Assembly (NCBI RefSeq): GCF_902702915.1
Contig: NZ_LR738849.1
Location: forward strand, 1,240,001 to 1,304,000
Direction: 5' to 3'
Length of the DNA: 64,000 nt
Origin: Desulfovibrio sp. 86
Lineage (GTDB): Bacteria > Desulfobacterota > Desulfovibrionia > Desulfovibrionales > Desulfovibrionaceae
The notes under the pieces were generated by a model that was not told where the DNA came from, did no database searches, and saw nothing but the letters and a program-made list of their open reading frames with translations. How positions within the stretch are numbered: position 1 is the first letter of the stretch; every line of letters begins with the position of its first letter. The position numbers were made by a program, and so were the translations under genes. Below are positions 9,117 through 18,077 of this stretch, piece after piece.

Positions 9117-10037
9117 ATGCAAAAGATGAAGTACATCTGGTTTGATGGCAAAATGGTTCCCTGGGATCAGGCTCAGGTTCACGTGCTCACCCACGCCCTG
9201 CATTATGGCAGCGCCATTTTCGAGGGCATCCGGGCATATGCCTGCGCCGACGGCACTTCCGCCGTATTCCGCCTTGAAGACCATTGCAAGCGCATGCTCA
9301 ACTCCGCCAAGATTCTACGCTTGTCCCTCCCCCTCACCGCCGAGGAACTGGTTGCCGCCTGTATCGAAACCCTCAAGGCCAACGAACTGGCCGAGGGCTA
9401 CGTGCGCCCGCTTTCCTTTGTGGGACACGGCGAAATGGGCGTCTACCCCGGCAACAATCCTGTGCAGACCATTGTGGCCACCTGGCCCTGGGGAGCCTAC
9501 CTTGGCGCAGAAGCTCTTGAAAAGGGCATCCGCATCAAGACCAGCACCTTTGCCCGCAGCCATGTGAACACCTGCATGTCCAAGGCCAAAGCGGCCGGCA
9601 ACTATATCAACTCCATTCTCGCCAAGGTGGAAGCCAAGGACGAAGGCTATGACGAAGCCGTCATGCTGGACACCAACGGCTACGTTTCCGAGGCCACCGG
9701 CGAAAATATCTTTATCGTGCGCGACGGCGTCATCAAGACCACGCCCTGGACGTCCATTCTCGGCGGCATCACCCGTGATTCCGTCATGAAACTGGCCAAG
9801 GACCTCGGCTATGTGGTGGAAGAACAGCAGTTCACCCGCGATGAACTGTATATCGCCGACGAGGCCTTCTTTACCGGCACAGCGGCTGAAATCACCCCCA
9901 TCCGCGAACTGGACCACCGTCAGATCGGCGTGGGCCACGCGGGCCCGGTGACCAAGCACCTGCAGGCCGAGTACTTCAAGATCGTCAAGGGCGAAAACCC
10001 CAAGTACGCCAGCTGGCTGCACCACTATAAAGTCTAG
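9117..10037 (+). CDS. ilvE: Branched-chain amino acid aminotransferase
   Basis: This 306-residue class IV PLP aminotransferase interconverts leucine, isoleucine and valine with their 2-oxo acids. Family motifs are HYGSAIFEGIRAY near the N-terminus, the lysine region SKAKAAGNYINSIL and the PLP-phosphate loop EATGENIFIV, followed by TPWTSILGGITRDSV. The ATG at 9117 is chosen because GCGGAGGA precedes it at a good distance and it matches the family start. An in-frame start at 9069 would add 16 unrelated residues. The TAG stop (10035-10037) is also the first three bases of a family B element. Confidence 0.95.
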   Translation: MQKMKYIWFDGKMVPWDQAQVHVLTHALHYGSAIFEGIRAYACADGTSAVFRLEDHCKRMLNSAKILRLSLPLTAEELVAACIETLKANELAEGYVRPLSFVGHGEMGVYPGNNPVQTIVATWPWGAYLGAEALEKGIRIKTSTFARSHVNTCMSKAKAAGNYINSILAKVEAKDEGYDEAVMLDTNGYVSEATGENIFIVRDGVIKTTPWTSILGGITRDSVMKLAKDLGYVVEEQQFTRDELYIADEAFFTGTAAEITPIRELDHRQIGVGHAGPVTKHLQAEYFKIVKGENPKYASWLHHYKV

Positions 10038-10190
10038 GGAAGCACTCATTAAAAGCCTCCTGGAAACGCGCAGGTATTTTGTTTGGCAAGGCGCGATCTT
10101 TTTTTGAAGCAGGAGTGGACTCTTCCGTCCTTGACTGTTTCAAAAAAAGCGAAGCAAGTCCGCCAAACGGAATAAATCAGCGTTTCCCTA
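10035..10190 (-). repeat. Family B element, copy B1 (156 bp)
   Basis: It runs from TAGGGAAGCACTCATTAAAA to CAGCGTTTCCCTA, with imperfect terminal inverted repeats of about 17 bp. It is the reverse complement of the copies at 22454 and 51629, all three being 156 bp. The interior has GCAGGAGTGGACTCTTCCGT and runs of A and T. The leading TAG serves as the ilvE stop codon. It separates ilvE from dnaX. Confidence 0.8.
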
Positions 10191-10236
10191 GGTATACCGG
10201 CGCGCCCGGCCCAGCCGGGCGCGCCCGCAAAAACAC

Positions 10237-12366
10237 ATGAAACATCTTTCCCTCGCATCGCGCTACCGCCCCCAGACCTTTGCCCAGGTGGCGGGACAGG
10301 ACATGGTCAAGGCCGTCCTCTCCCGCGCCGCAGCCGAGGACAGGCCCGCCGCCGCCTATCTTTTGAGCGGCACTCGCGGTGTGGGCAAGACCACCATTGC
10401 CAGAATTTTCGCCAAGGCCCTCAACTGCGAGCATGCGCCCGGCCCGGAACCCTGCAATGAATGCGCCCAGTGCCGCAAGATCACGCAGGGCATCCATGTG
10501 GACGTCACCGAAATCGACGGCGCTTCCAACAACAGTGTCGAAGACGCCCGCTCCCTGCGCGAAACCATCGGCTACGCCCCCATGGAAGGCCGCTACAAGG
10601 TCTTCATCATCGACGAAGCCCACATGCTCACGCGCAACGCCTTCAACGCCCTGCTCAAAACGCTGGAAGAGCCGCCGGAGCGCGTGGTATTCATCTTCGC
10701 CACCACGGAAGCGCACAAATTTCCCATCACCATTGTGAGCCGCTGCCAACATTTCGTTTTTCGCCATCTGGGCGAAGACGCGCTGGTGGAGCACCTTTCT
10801 GGCGTGCTGCGCAAGGAAGGCGTCAGCTTTGAAGAAAGCGCCGTGCGTCTGCTGGCCCGCCGGGCCGCTGGCAGCGTGCGCGACAGCATGTCCCTGCTGG
10901 ATCAGACCCTGGCCCTCGGCGGGGCGGAACTGACCGCAGCCGCCACACGGCAGGTGCTCGGCCTGGCCGGGCAGGAAATGTTCGGCAATCTTTTTACGGC
11001 CCTGCACGCGCAGGACTGCGCAGCCGTGGCCGACCTCTGCGGCCAGATATTGCAGCAGGGCGTGGACATAGGATTTTTCATCCGCGAACTGGCGGGCAAC
11101 CTGCGCAATCTTTTTCTTTTGCGCCAGGGCGGCGAGGCCATGCTGCCGAGCCTGCGCCTGCCCGCTGACGAAGCCGCCCTGTGGCAAAGCATCGCGCCGC
11201 GTTTTTCCACCGCGCACCTGCACGCCGCCTGGCAAATGACGCTCGATTCGCAACGCGGCATTGTGCAAAGTCCGGAACCGGCGGCGGCCCTTGAACTCTT
11301 GCTGCTCAATCTGGCCATGCTGCCGCAATTGCTGCCCGTGGGCCAATTGACGCCCGCACAGATGACGCCTGCGCAGATGACGCCTGCGCAGATGGGTGGC
11401 CAGGCATCGGGCCAGCCATCTGGTCAGACTTCAGGGCAAGCGCAAGGCCAGTCGAATGGGCAAGCCACAAAGCAAGCCCCAGACCAGGCGCAAGCCACGG
11501 CCACGGCGTCCCGCGCCGCCAGCCCGCAGCCTGCGGGCCAGCCTGTCGGGCACGCTGCGCCGCAACCGCCCCACGCCGGGAGCGAAGCCTCCCGCAACGG
11601 CTACGCCGCGCAGAACGCGGGCCGAAGCCCGGCGCGCCCGCGTGACGCGGCCACGGCTCCCGGCCCTGCCACTGACGGGGATGAGGCCGAAGGCTCTGAT
11701 CCTGCCGCAGGCAGCCCTTCACGGAACAAGAATTTACGCACAGATGACAGCCGCGTTTCACGAGCGCCGGAGGGCGCGGCCTCTACGCCGCAAAAGCCCG
11801 CCGCCCCGGTGGAAGACGACGCCCCGTGGGGCGACGACGCTGACGGCGCGTGGGGCGCTCCGCCCTATGCGGATGCGGATATGGACGACGCCGCCGGTGT
11901 TGACGCTTCCGGCGGGATTCCCTGGGACAGCGCCGGGCCCGACAGCGATATGGCAGCGCCAGCGGCTCCTGCGCCCAGGACGGCGGACGTTGCGCCAAGG
12001 CCAGCAGGCGACTCCAGCCGCAACTGGCAGGATTTTTATGACTTCTGCATTGCGGAGCAGGCCGCAGCACGTCCCGCTCCCGCGCCGTATACCCTTCGCG
12101 GCATCGGCGTGCAGTGGCAGGATAACACGCTGCGGCTGCAGCCAAGAACGGAAACCCAGCTGAACCAGCTTGAAAAACAGGGCAAAGCGCTGTATGCGGC
12201 ATTGGCTGCATTTGGCGCGGCGGATACGCGGGTGGAAATCGTCCCACCAAAGCCGCACCGCCCTGAGGCCGAGCTTATTGCGGAATTCAGCCGTAAAGAG
12301 GCCCTGCAACCCTGCCTTGAGGTGCTCAACGCCTCATTGAAGGGCTGCCGCCCCATGGAATCGTGA
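10237..12366 (+). CDS. dnaX: DNA polymerase III subunit gamma/tau
   Basis: This 709-residue clamp-loader ATPase has an AAA+ domain at about residues 1-230. The Walker A motif is GTRGVGKT (45-52), zinc ligands are Cys64, 73, 76 and 79, and DEAH is the Walker B motif. The collar domain ends near residue 365. A long Gln/Pro/Ala-rich, later acidic linker (about 370-595) follows and contains three tandem 15-bp units encoding TPAQM. A globular C-terminal domain typical of tau closes the protein (about 600-709). No clear slippery heptamer for a gamma frameshift was seen. It heads the dnaX-ybaB-recR set. Confidence 0.95.
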   Translation: MKHLSLASRYRPQTFAQVAGQDMVKAVLSRAAAEDRPAAAYLLSGTRGVGKTTIARIFAKALNCEHAPGPEPCNECAQCRKITQGIHVDVTEIDGASNNSVEDARSLRETIGYAPMEGRYKVFIIDEAHMLTRNAFNALLKTLEEPPERVVFIFATTEAHKFPITIVSRCQHFVFRHLGEDALVEHLSGVLRKEGVSFEESAVRLLARRAAGSVRDSMSLLDQTLALGGAELTAAATRQVLGLAGQEMFGNLFTALHAQDCAAVADLCGQILQQGVDIGFFIRELAGNLRNLFLLRQGGEAMLPSLRLPADEAALWQSIAPRFSTAHLHAAWQMTLDSQRGIVQSPEPAAALELLLLNLAMLPQLLPVGQLTPAQMTPAQMTPAQMGGQASGQPSGQTSGQAQGQSNGQATKQAPDQAQATATASRAASPQPAGQPVGHAAPQPPHAGSEASRNGYAAQNAGRSPARPRDAATAPGPATDGDEAEGSDPAAGSPSRNKNLRTDDSRVSRAPEGAASTPQKPAAPVEDDAPWGDDADGAWGAPPYADADMDDAAGVDASGGIPWDSAGPDSDMAAPAAPAPRTADVAPRPAGDSSRNWQDFYDFCIAEQAAARPAPAPYTLRGIGVQWQDNTLRLQPRTETQLNQLEKQGKALYAALAAFGAADTRVEIVPPKPHRPEAELIAEFSRKEALQPCLEVLNASLKGCRPMES
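11350..11394 (+). repeat. Three tandem 15-bp units within dnaX
   Basis: Three consecutive copies of ACGCCYGCRCAGATG encode TPAQM three times in the linker of the tau subunit. The units are multiples of three, so copy number can change without shifting the frame. A glycine/glutamine-rich stretch with weaker periodicity follows. Confidence 0.85.
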
Positions 12367-12426
12367 TCTTGGCAGGCATGGAACAGGTCACCCGGCCTGT
12401 GGGTACACAATAGCTCAGGAGACGGC

Positions 12427-12648
12427 ATGAACAACATAAGTCCATTCTGTTCGTGCAAAAAAATGGACTGCCCCCTGCATCCCACGAAGCACGACAAGGG
12501 GTGTGCGCCATGTATCAGCAAAAACCTCAAGTTACGGGAGATCCCCAACTGTTTTTTCGACCTGTTGCCGGGTTCGGAATCCAGAAGCGGAGATTTTTTT
12601 GAAGATTTTGCAAAGCAGGTTTTTTCTTCCAGACCCAATAAAGGTTGA
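12427..12648 (+). CDS. Small Cys-rich protein, DUF6485-like
   Basis: This 73-residue protein is preceded by CTCAGGAGACGGC at normal spacing. The cysteines fall in CSCKKMDCPLH, then GCAPCISKN, then IPNCFFDLL. That resembles small DUF6485-type proteins with a C-x-C-x5-C ... C-x2-C ... PxC arrangement, which suggests a bound metal. Its function is not known. It sits between dnaX and ybaB on the same strand, 60 bp after dnaX, and may be part of that transcript. Confidence 0.6.
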   Translation: MNNISPFCSCKKMDCPLHPTKHDKGCAPCISKNLKLREIPNCFFDLLPGSESRSGDFFEDFAKQVFSSRPNKG

Positions 12649-12901
12649 AATGCTGTGCGGTTCAGAACCGGACCCAACCAAACGCGGGTTTCGGTGGAAC
12701 CCATGAATTATTGCGACGGACGGCGCAGCCCGCCCGTCACGGGCATACTGACGTAAAAACCGTCAACATGCCTTGAGTTATCACGATGTTCAGCAGCCCG
12801 TCCGGCGAAACCCAGCAGCCTGCCCACAAAGCGGCGGCGCGCGCCGGACTTCAGCGCCACCAGAGTAGGCCGTAACAACTTGAATATGTAAGGAGAGTCC
12901 C
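12649..12901. other. Intergenic region with small hairpins, no gene seen
   Basis: There are several short self-complementary segments (CGGTT/AACCG near 12660, GGGTTTCGGTGGAACCC near 12686, GCCCG/CGGGC near 12730). I looked for a signal-recognition-particle RNA here because of the dnaX neighbourhood but did not find its conserved GGAAG/AGCAG core. It may hold the ybaB-recR promoter. Confidence 0.4.
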
Positions 12902-13213
12902 ATGCGCAACATGAATGACATCCTGCGCCAGGCGCAGGTCATGCAGAATAAGATCGCCAAACTCCAGCAGGATTTGGGCGAACACAGCTACGAGGCCACC
13001 AGCGGCGGCGGCATGGTCAAGGCCGAAGTTTCCGGCAAGCAGGAACTGCGCAAGATCACCATTGATCCCAAGGCGCTGGAAGGCGGCGACGTGGAAATGC
13101 TGCAAGACCTCATCCTTGCTGCCGTCAACGAAGCCGGACGCATTGCCCGTGAAACCATGGACCGCGAAATGAGCAACATTTCCGGCGGCATCAAGCTGCC
13201 CGGTCTTTTCTAG
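12902..13213 (+). CDS. ybaB: YbaB/EbfC nucleoid-associated protein
   Basis: This 103-residue protein starts MRNMNDILRQAQVMQNKIAK, typical of the family. Its central segment GGGMVKAEVSGKQELRKITI is the family's most conserved part. YbaB proteins form DNA-binding dimers and are usually encoded between dnaX and recR, as here. GGAGAG precedes the ATG. The recR start follows 4 bp after its stop, so the two are clearly co-transcribed. Confidence 0.95.
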   Translation: MRNMNDILRQAQVMQNKIAKLQQDLGEHSYEATSGGGMVKAEVSGKQELRKITIDPKALEGGDVEMLQDLILAAVNEAGRIARETMDREMSNISGGIKLPGLF

Positions 13214-13217
13214 GTCC

Positions 13218-13829
13218 ATGAACAAACGCATTCCAGAACCGCTCAAGGCCCTGGTAGAGCAGCTTGCGCGCCTGCCGGGCCTTGGCCCAAAATCCGCCAT
13301 GCGCGCGGCCATGGTGCTGCTCAAGTGGCCGGAGGCCGAAACGCGCCGCCTTGGCCGGGGCATTCACGACCTGCGTGACAACCTGCACCTGTGTTCGCGC
13401 TGCGGGGGGCTTTCATCCACAGATCCCTGCCCTGTCTGCGCCGATGCCGAGCGCGCCCGCGACACGCTCTGCCTTGTCACCGAGTGGGACAGCATGCTGA
13501 CCATTGACGAGGGCGGATTCTACCGGGGCCAATACATGATTCTTGGGGGCCTGCTGGCCCCGCTGGACCGTGTGGACTCTGAAAGTCTTGATACCGACAG
13601 GCTGGTGCGCCGCCTTGAAGAAGGCGAGATTACGGAACTTATCCTGGCCCTCGGCGCGACCCTTGAGGCCGAGAACACGGCCACCTTCATACGGCAGATG
13701 GTGTCCTCGCGCTTTCCGCTGGTGCGGATCTCGCGCCTCGCCCAGGGTATCCCGCTGGGCGCCGAAGTAAAGTATATGGACAAGGAAACCCTGCGGCAAT
13801 CTTTGCAGTACCGTCAGGATCTCACATAA
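13218..13829 (+). CDS. recR: Recombination protein RecR
   Basis: This 203-residue protein assists RecF/RecO in loading RecA at gaps. It has the helix-hairpin-helix LARLPGLGPKSAMRAA near the N-terminus and a four-cysteine zinc motif (CSRCGGLSSTDPCPVC). The Toprim domain begins CLVTEWDSMLTIDEGGFYRGQY. The C-terminal RISRLAQGIPLGAEVKYMD matches the family. It is translationally close to ybaB (4-bp gap). Confidence 0.96.
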   Translation: MNKRIPEPLKALVEQLARLPGLGPKSAMRAAMVLLKWPEAETRRLGRGIHDLRDNLHLCSRCGGLSSTDPCPVCADAERARDTLCLVTEWDSMLTIDEGGFYRGQYMILGGLLAPLDRVDSESLDTDRLVRRLEEGEITELILALGATLEAENTATFIRQMVSSRFPLVRISRLAQGIPLGAEVKYMDKETLRQSLQYRQDLT

Positions 13830-13944
13830 AGGTCCTCACATAGAATGCCCCAAGGCCGTCACGTGGAGCGCCCCGCATAAAGTCCGTAGCCCTGCCCTGG
13901 ACAGGCCAGTTTGCTGGCCCGCGGCAAGCCCTGCGGGCAAAGGC

Positions 13945-14021
13945 TGAAGCTGCGTTTGCGCCTTTGCGGCGGGCGGCTGCTCACGTAACCGCCGGAACAC
14001 TGTCACAGTGAAACTGCTCTG
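13945..14021. repeat. Degenerate family A right arm
   Basis: The sequence GCGCCTTTGCGGCGGGCGGC followed by TCACAGTGAAACTGCTCT resembles the right arm of the long family A elements at 22306-22455 and 60365-60514 (CCTCTGCGGCGGGCGTCTGC, AAAGTGAAATTGCTCTA). The left end is not recognisable. It lies in the 293-bp gap between recR and the ZIP transporter. Confidence 0.5.
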
Positions 14022-14122
14022 CTGCCCCGGTAACAAGGCGCTGCCACTCCAACATTTCGCGCTGCGGCGTTCGCCCGCAGCGTCCCTTCGCAAAATATAT
14101 TTTCGACAACCGGGAGGTCCAG

Positions 14123-14962
14123 ATGGAACTGGCCAGCTCTTCCGTTCAATCCCTTATCCTGCACCCCCTGGTGCAAGCCCTTGTGGCGGGCATACTCTCG
14201 TGGCTTTCGGTAACTCTTGGGGCCGCCTTCATTTTCACCCGCCGCGAATTTTCGCGTAAGGCCATGGACTGTCTTCTTGGCGCGGCTGGCGGCATGATGC
14301 TGGGCGCGGCTTTTTTTGGCCTTTTGCAACCCGCCATGGAGATGGCCGGACACATGGGCCGCCTTGGCTTTGTACCCGTGGTTTTCGGCCTTTTGCTGGG
14401 CGCGGCCTTTCTTCTGCTGCTTGACCGCGCCCTGCCCCACCTGCATCTGGTTCAGGGCACCACCGAGGGCATCTCCACCAGTTGGAGACGCAGTGTGCTT
14501 CTGGTGACGGCCATGGCCCTGCACCACATCCCCGAGGGCCTTGCCATCGGCGTGGGCTACGGCGCGGCAGCGGCTGAAAACTCCCTGCTCGGCAACATTG
14601 AAAGCCTCGGCATGAGCACGGCCCTGGTGCTCACCGTATCCATCATGCTGCAAAACCTGCCCGAGGGCATGGTTGTTTCCACCGCCTTGCGGGCCGAAGG
14701 CTACTCGGCCAAAAAATCCTTTTTCTACGGCATGCTTTCCGGCGTTACCGCGCCCATGGGGGCTGTGCCCGGCGCTCTGGCGGCGGGCGTGACTGCGGGC
14801 ATACTGCCCGTGGCCCTGGCTTTTGCCGCTGGCGCCATGATTTATGTGGTTTTTGAAGAAGTCATTCCTGAGGCCAATGCCTCCGGCAACGGCAACGCGG
14901 CTTCGGTTTCCTGTATTTGCGGGGTCTGTCTTGTCATGGCGCTGACAACCCTTCTCAGGTAA
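14123..14962 (+). CDS. ZIP family divalent metal transporter
   Basis: This 279-residue membrane protein has about eight hydrophobic segments. The signature is ALHHIPEGLAIGVGYG in TM4 and MLQNLPEGMVVSTALR in TM5, both carrying the H/N-x-PEG metal-binding motif of the ZIP (GufA-like) family. ZIP proteins move zinc, iron or related ions into the cytoplasm. The ATG at 14123 follows GGGAGGT at good spacing. Whether the ion is zinc, iron or manganese cannot be told from sequence. Confidence 0.92.
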   Translation: MELASSSVQSLILHPLVQALVAGILSWLSVTLGAAFIFTRREFSRKAMDCLLGAAGGMMLGAAFFGLLQPAMEMAGHMGRLGFVPVVFGLLLGAAFLLLLDRALPHLHLVQGTTEGISTSWRRSVLLVTAMALHHIPEGLAIGVGYGAAAAENSLLGNIESLGMSTALVLTVSIMLQNLPEGMVVSTALRAEGYSAKKSFFYGMLSGVTAPMGAVPGALAAGVTAGILPVALAFAAGAMIYVVFEEVIPEANASGNGNAASVSCICGVCLVMALTTLLR

Positions 14963-14967
14963 ACCTC

Positions 14968-15081
14968 ATGCTTTTTAATAACAAAACGCTGGAGCAACTG
15001 ACAAGCTATAAATCTTTGGGGAGCATGTCCGATAAACTCAATATGTACGGAGTAAGCGCCGTTGCTTATTACCCGGAATAG
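14968..15081 (+). CDS. Possible 37-residue open frame, unrecognised
   Basis: The frame begins MLFNNKTLEQLTSYKSLGSM and ends VSAVAYYPE. It starts five bases after the ZIP transporter stop and its base composition is more AT-rich than its neighbours. It may be a real small protein, the remnant of a longer gene or chance. No clear ribosome site precedes it. Confidence 0.2.
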   Translation: MLFNNKTLEQLTSYKSLGSMSDKLNMYGVSAVAYYPE

Positions 15082-15407
15082 GCGCTTTGACACTTGCGGC
15101 ACCTGTTTTTTTATCCTATTTTTGATAAACGATATTTACATTTTGTAGCCGAATGCTCACGCGAAACACAGGTCTCTGGGTTTGTGTCCTCTCGCTCGGA
15201 GAAGGGGAAGCAGGCATGCCTAACAGTACGTATTAATGGGTATTTTAGAGCACAAATCATTTTTGGCAACTAGGCAACATTACAAGACAAGCACGGGCTG
15301 AGCTCACAGCCAGCCACGACGACGCAACCCCGCTTCACAGGCCCAGCTTTACTGAACTTTTCCTCCGCAACCTGTGACTCCGGCAACGGGTACTCAAGGA
15401 TAGATGT
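15082..15407. other. Leader region of the chemotaxis receptor gene
   Basis: This 326-bp gap is AT-rich in its first half and should contain the promoter of the downstream receptor gene. A TAGAGCA heptamer occurs at 15246 but no matching element follows. No gene or strong hairpin was seen. Confidence 0.35.
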
Positions 15408-17048
15408 ATGAATATTACCCTCAGCCTTCGCATGATCATTTTTTTCATTATAAGCCTTGTGCTGGCCTGTACCGCCATGCTTGTGAGCTTCAAGCTGGTT
15501 ATGGCCGACGGTTTTTCTTCGCCGCAGATGTGGAAAACGCTGCTCGGCGGCCTGATCGTGGTTGTGCCCATTGGCGCCATCGGATCCGTGCTTATCAACA
15601 GCTGGCTTTCGCCCATCCGAAAATGCGTGATCTTTGCCGAAGCCATCTCCGCCGGGCACGAAGACGCCAAACTTGACGTGTACCGCACAGACTGTCTTGG
15701 CCACCTGGCCGAATCCCTGCGCATCATGGTGTCAAAGCTCGAGGATCAGGCCCACTGGTACGAAAGCATCCTCAATACCCTGCCCCTGTCCATTTCCGTC
15801 ACGGACAACGACATGGTCTGGACGTTCTGTAACACCAATGCCCTCGGAAGCATGCAAAAAACCTGTCAATCAGACGTGGTGGGCAAACACTGCTCCGAAA
15901 AGCAGGGCAACATCTGCAACACGCCCGAATGCGGCATCGAGCAGCTCCGCCTTGGCAACAAGCAAGTCATCAATCACATGCCCAACGGCAAGACCATGCA
16001 GATTATGCTGGACTACCTGAAGGACTCGCAGGGCAGAACCATTGGACATGTGGAAATAGGCGAAGACATTACCGAAAAAGTGCTTCTTGAAAAAAAGGCC
16101 GCCGCTGCCGCGCATCAGGCCAGAATGTCCACCGTGACGCAGCTTGAGGACGTGGTGTCGCACCTGCAAAGGGCGGCCGACACCCTCAATGCCTCGCTGG
16201 GCGATGTGCGCGACAAGGCGGGCATAGCAGCCGACCGCATGGCCGAAACAGCCACGGCCATGAACGAGATGAACGCCACGGTTCTTGAAGTGGCCCACAA
16301 CGCCGAAGGCGCGGCAGAGGCCGCCACCTCGGTGCAGGGGCATGCGCAGGACGGCGCGGGCATAGTGCTGCGCACCATACAGAGCATGCAGAGCGTGCAG
16401 CAGCAGTCCAGCGGGCTCAAGGGCGACATGGCCAACCTGGACAAGCAGGCCAAGGACATCGGCACGGTGCTTACGCTCATCCGCGACATTGCCGACCAGA
16501 CCAACCTGCTGGCGCTCAACGCCGCCATTGAGGCTGCTCGCGCGGGCGAGGCCGGACGCGGCTTTGCCGTGGTGGCCGACGAAGTGCGCAAGCTGGCCGA
16601 AAAAACCATGAGCGCCACCCGCGAGGTGGAAACCGCCATTGCCACCATTCAGGAAGGCACCGGCAAAAGCTCCACCACTGTGGACGGCACCGTGACGTCC
16701 ATTGAGGAAGTGGGCCGTATGGCCGAAGAATCCGGCCAGTCGCTGGAACGCATCTCCAGCCTTGCCGGCGACTCCAGTTCGCGCGTTTCGGCCATTGCCG
16801 CCGCAGCCACGGAACAGTCCGCCGCTTCTGAAGAAATCAACCGCAACATCGCTGAAGTGAACACCCTGAGCGCCCACATCGCCGAGGCCATGGATACGGC
16901 CGCGCGTCAGGTCAGCGACATGGCCGGGCAGGTCAGCGTTGTCACGGGCATCCTGGATGTCATCCGGCAGGAAGACAAACAACAGGCCCTCGCCGAAGAG
17001 GCGGAGTCAAAAACGCACGCCGTCCGGACATCACAGGCCGCCTCGTAG
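15408..17048 (+). CDS. Methyl-accepting chemotaxis protein with HAMP and Cys-rich PAS
   Basis: This 546-residue protein has two N-terminal membrane segments (about 8-30 and 45-64) separated by only about 15 residues, so it lacks a real periplasmic sensor. A HAMP-like linker follows, then a PAS domain at about 118-230. The signalling domain has the hairpin tip [20 protein letters not shown] and [19 protein letters not shown]. The PAS part contains [18 protein letters not shown] and PECGIEQL, a cysteine cluster that suggests redox, metal or thiol sensing inside the cell. It should pass signals to CheW/CheA. A terminator follows at 17106. Confidence 0.93.
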   Translation: MNITLSLRMIIFFIISLVLACTAMLVSFKLVMADGFSSPQMWKTLLGGLIVVVPIGAIGSVLINSWLSPIRKCVIFAEAISAGHEDAKLDVYRTDCLGHLAESLRIMVSKLEDQAHWYESILNTLPLSISVTDNDMVWTFCNTNALGSMQKTCQSDVVGKHCSEKQGNICNTPECGIEQLRLGNKQVINHMPNGKTMQIMLDYLKDSQGRTIGHVEIGEDITEKVLLEKKAAAAAHQARMSTVTQLEDVVSHLQRAADTLNASLGDVRDKAGIAADRMAETATAMNEMNATVLEVAHNAEGAAEAATSVQGHAQDGAGIVLRTIQSMQSVQQQSSGLKGDMANLDKQAKDIGTVLTLIRDIADQTNLLALNAAIEAARAGEAGRGFAVVADEVRKLAEKTMSATREVETAIATIQEGTGKSSTTVDGTVTSIEEVGRMAEESGQSLERISSLAGDSSSRVSAIAAAATEQSAASEEINRNIAEVNTLSAHIAEAMDTAARQVSDMAGQVSVVTGILDVIRQEDKQQALAEEAESKTHAVRTSQAAS

Positions 17049-17105
17049 AAAAGGCCCACGCCTGACGTCAGCCCGCGCCTGCGCGCAAATTCGGGCATAC
17101 ACACG

Positions 17106-17152
17106 CGAGCAGCACCCGTTGGTGATTTCCAACGGATGCTGCTCGTTTTTTC
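17106..17152 (+). terminator. Intrinsic terminator after the chemotaxis receptor gene
   Basis: A 17-bp stem (17106-17122 with 17129-17145, one mismatch) encloses a 6-base loop and is followed by six T residues. Confidence 0.9.
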
Positions 17153-17237
17153 AGGCCTAAACCACTTTAGCCCCGCCTTTCGGCGCTGCACCAGAATGCC
17201 TTTGAAATACTGTGAAACATCTCACAGGCGCCATAAT

Positions 17238-18077
17238 CTAGGGGTGATTCACAAACTTGTTCTGCGTGGCGGACGTGCCGCTGTGGCAGGGGGTGCAGTC
17301 CATGACGCCCTTGGCCCAGTTGGCGTCGTTGCCCTTGGTCATATGGCACTCGCCGCAATAGGTCACGGACTTCTGCATGGGGAAGGCGCTCTTGAAATCC
17401 TTGCCCTGCTCAATCTTGGCATTGATGATTTCCGCAGCCTTGGAGGCGGTGTCCGCAGTGAGGCGGCCGCAGCGTTCGCTACGCTGCTTGCTGTCGGCCT
17501 CAATCTTGTTTTCATAACACCACTTGGACACGGAAATGTGGCAGAGCACGGAATCCGAAGCGCTCATGGGCTGTTCGCCCTTGAAGCCCTGGGCCGCGTC
17601 GCCGGGATTATACACGGGCAGTTTGGTCACTTCATACCAGCGGAACAGTTCGTTCACCATGGGGCGCACTTCTTTACGGCTCCAGAACAGCGAAAAGCTG
17701 GACGCGGCTCCGTAAAGAGCGCCGCAAATGGTGCCCCAGTCGGAGATGCCGCCCTTGTTGGCCTCAAGCATGGCAAAGGGAAACTGATTGTACGGCGCGC
17801 CGTATTTTTCGCCCATCAGGCCGACTATAGCGTAAAACGAACCGAAGCCACAGCCAAAACCCTTATGCCAGTAGCCCTCATAGGCCACCTTTGCGCATTC
17901 CTTGGGGTCGAGTTTGTGGGGCGTCCAACCAAAGGCTCCTCCAACCTGGTCAAAACGGCCCACTGCCTGCTGCGTCTGCCCCGCAGCCTTGGCCTCAGCA
18001 CCGCCCAATCCGAGCACAGCTCCGCCCACTGCGAGCCCGCCAAGGCCGCAGATAATATCTCGTCTGCCGATATTCAC
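17238..18077 (-). CDS. Split-Soret cytochrome c
   Basis: This 279-residue preprotein closely fits the split-Soret cytochrome c described from D. desulfuricans ATCC 27774. Two heme sites lie at the C-terminus: CGECH (241-245) and CTPCH (261-265). Six other cysteines remain in the mature part (61, 76, 118, 179, 187, 203), and TICGALYGAA matches the C_GCAxxG_C_C redox family, reported to hold an Fe-S centre. The signal sequence has GRRDIICGLGGLAVGG, like a twin-arginine leader, with cleavage likely near AEAKA. The start is GTG behind AGGAGG. In the cell it should be a periplasmic redox protein. Its partner is uncertain. Confidence 0.93.
   Translation of the reverse strand: MNIGRRDIICGLGGLAVGGAVLGLGGAEAKAAGQTQQAVGRFDQVGGAFGWTPHKLDPKECAKVAYEGYWHKGFGCGFGSFYAIVGLMGEKYGAPYNQFPFAMLEANKGGISDWGTICGALYGAASSFSLFWSRKEVRPMVNELFRWYEVTKLPVYNPGDAAQGFKGEQPMSASDSVLCHISVSKWCYENKIEADSKQRSERCGRLTADTASKAAEIINAKIEQGKDFKSAFPMQKSVTYCGECHMTKGNDANWAKGVMDCTPCHSGTSATQNKFVNHP

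Noticed and set aside
10237..12366. Programmed frameshift in dnaX to make gamma
   Set aside because: No A-rich slippery heptamer with a following stem was seen near the end of the ATPase part.
12649..12901. Possible SRP RNA between dnaX and ybaB
   Set aside because: The conserved GGAAG/AGCAG helix and tetraloop were not found.
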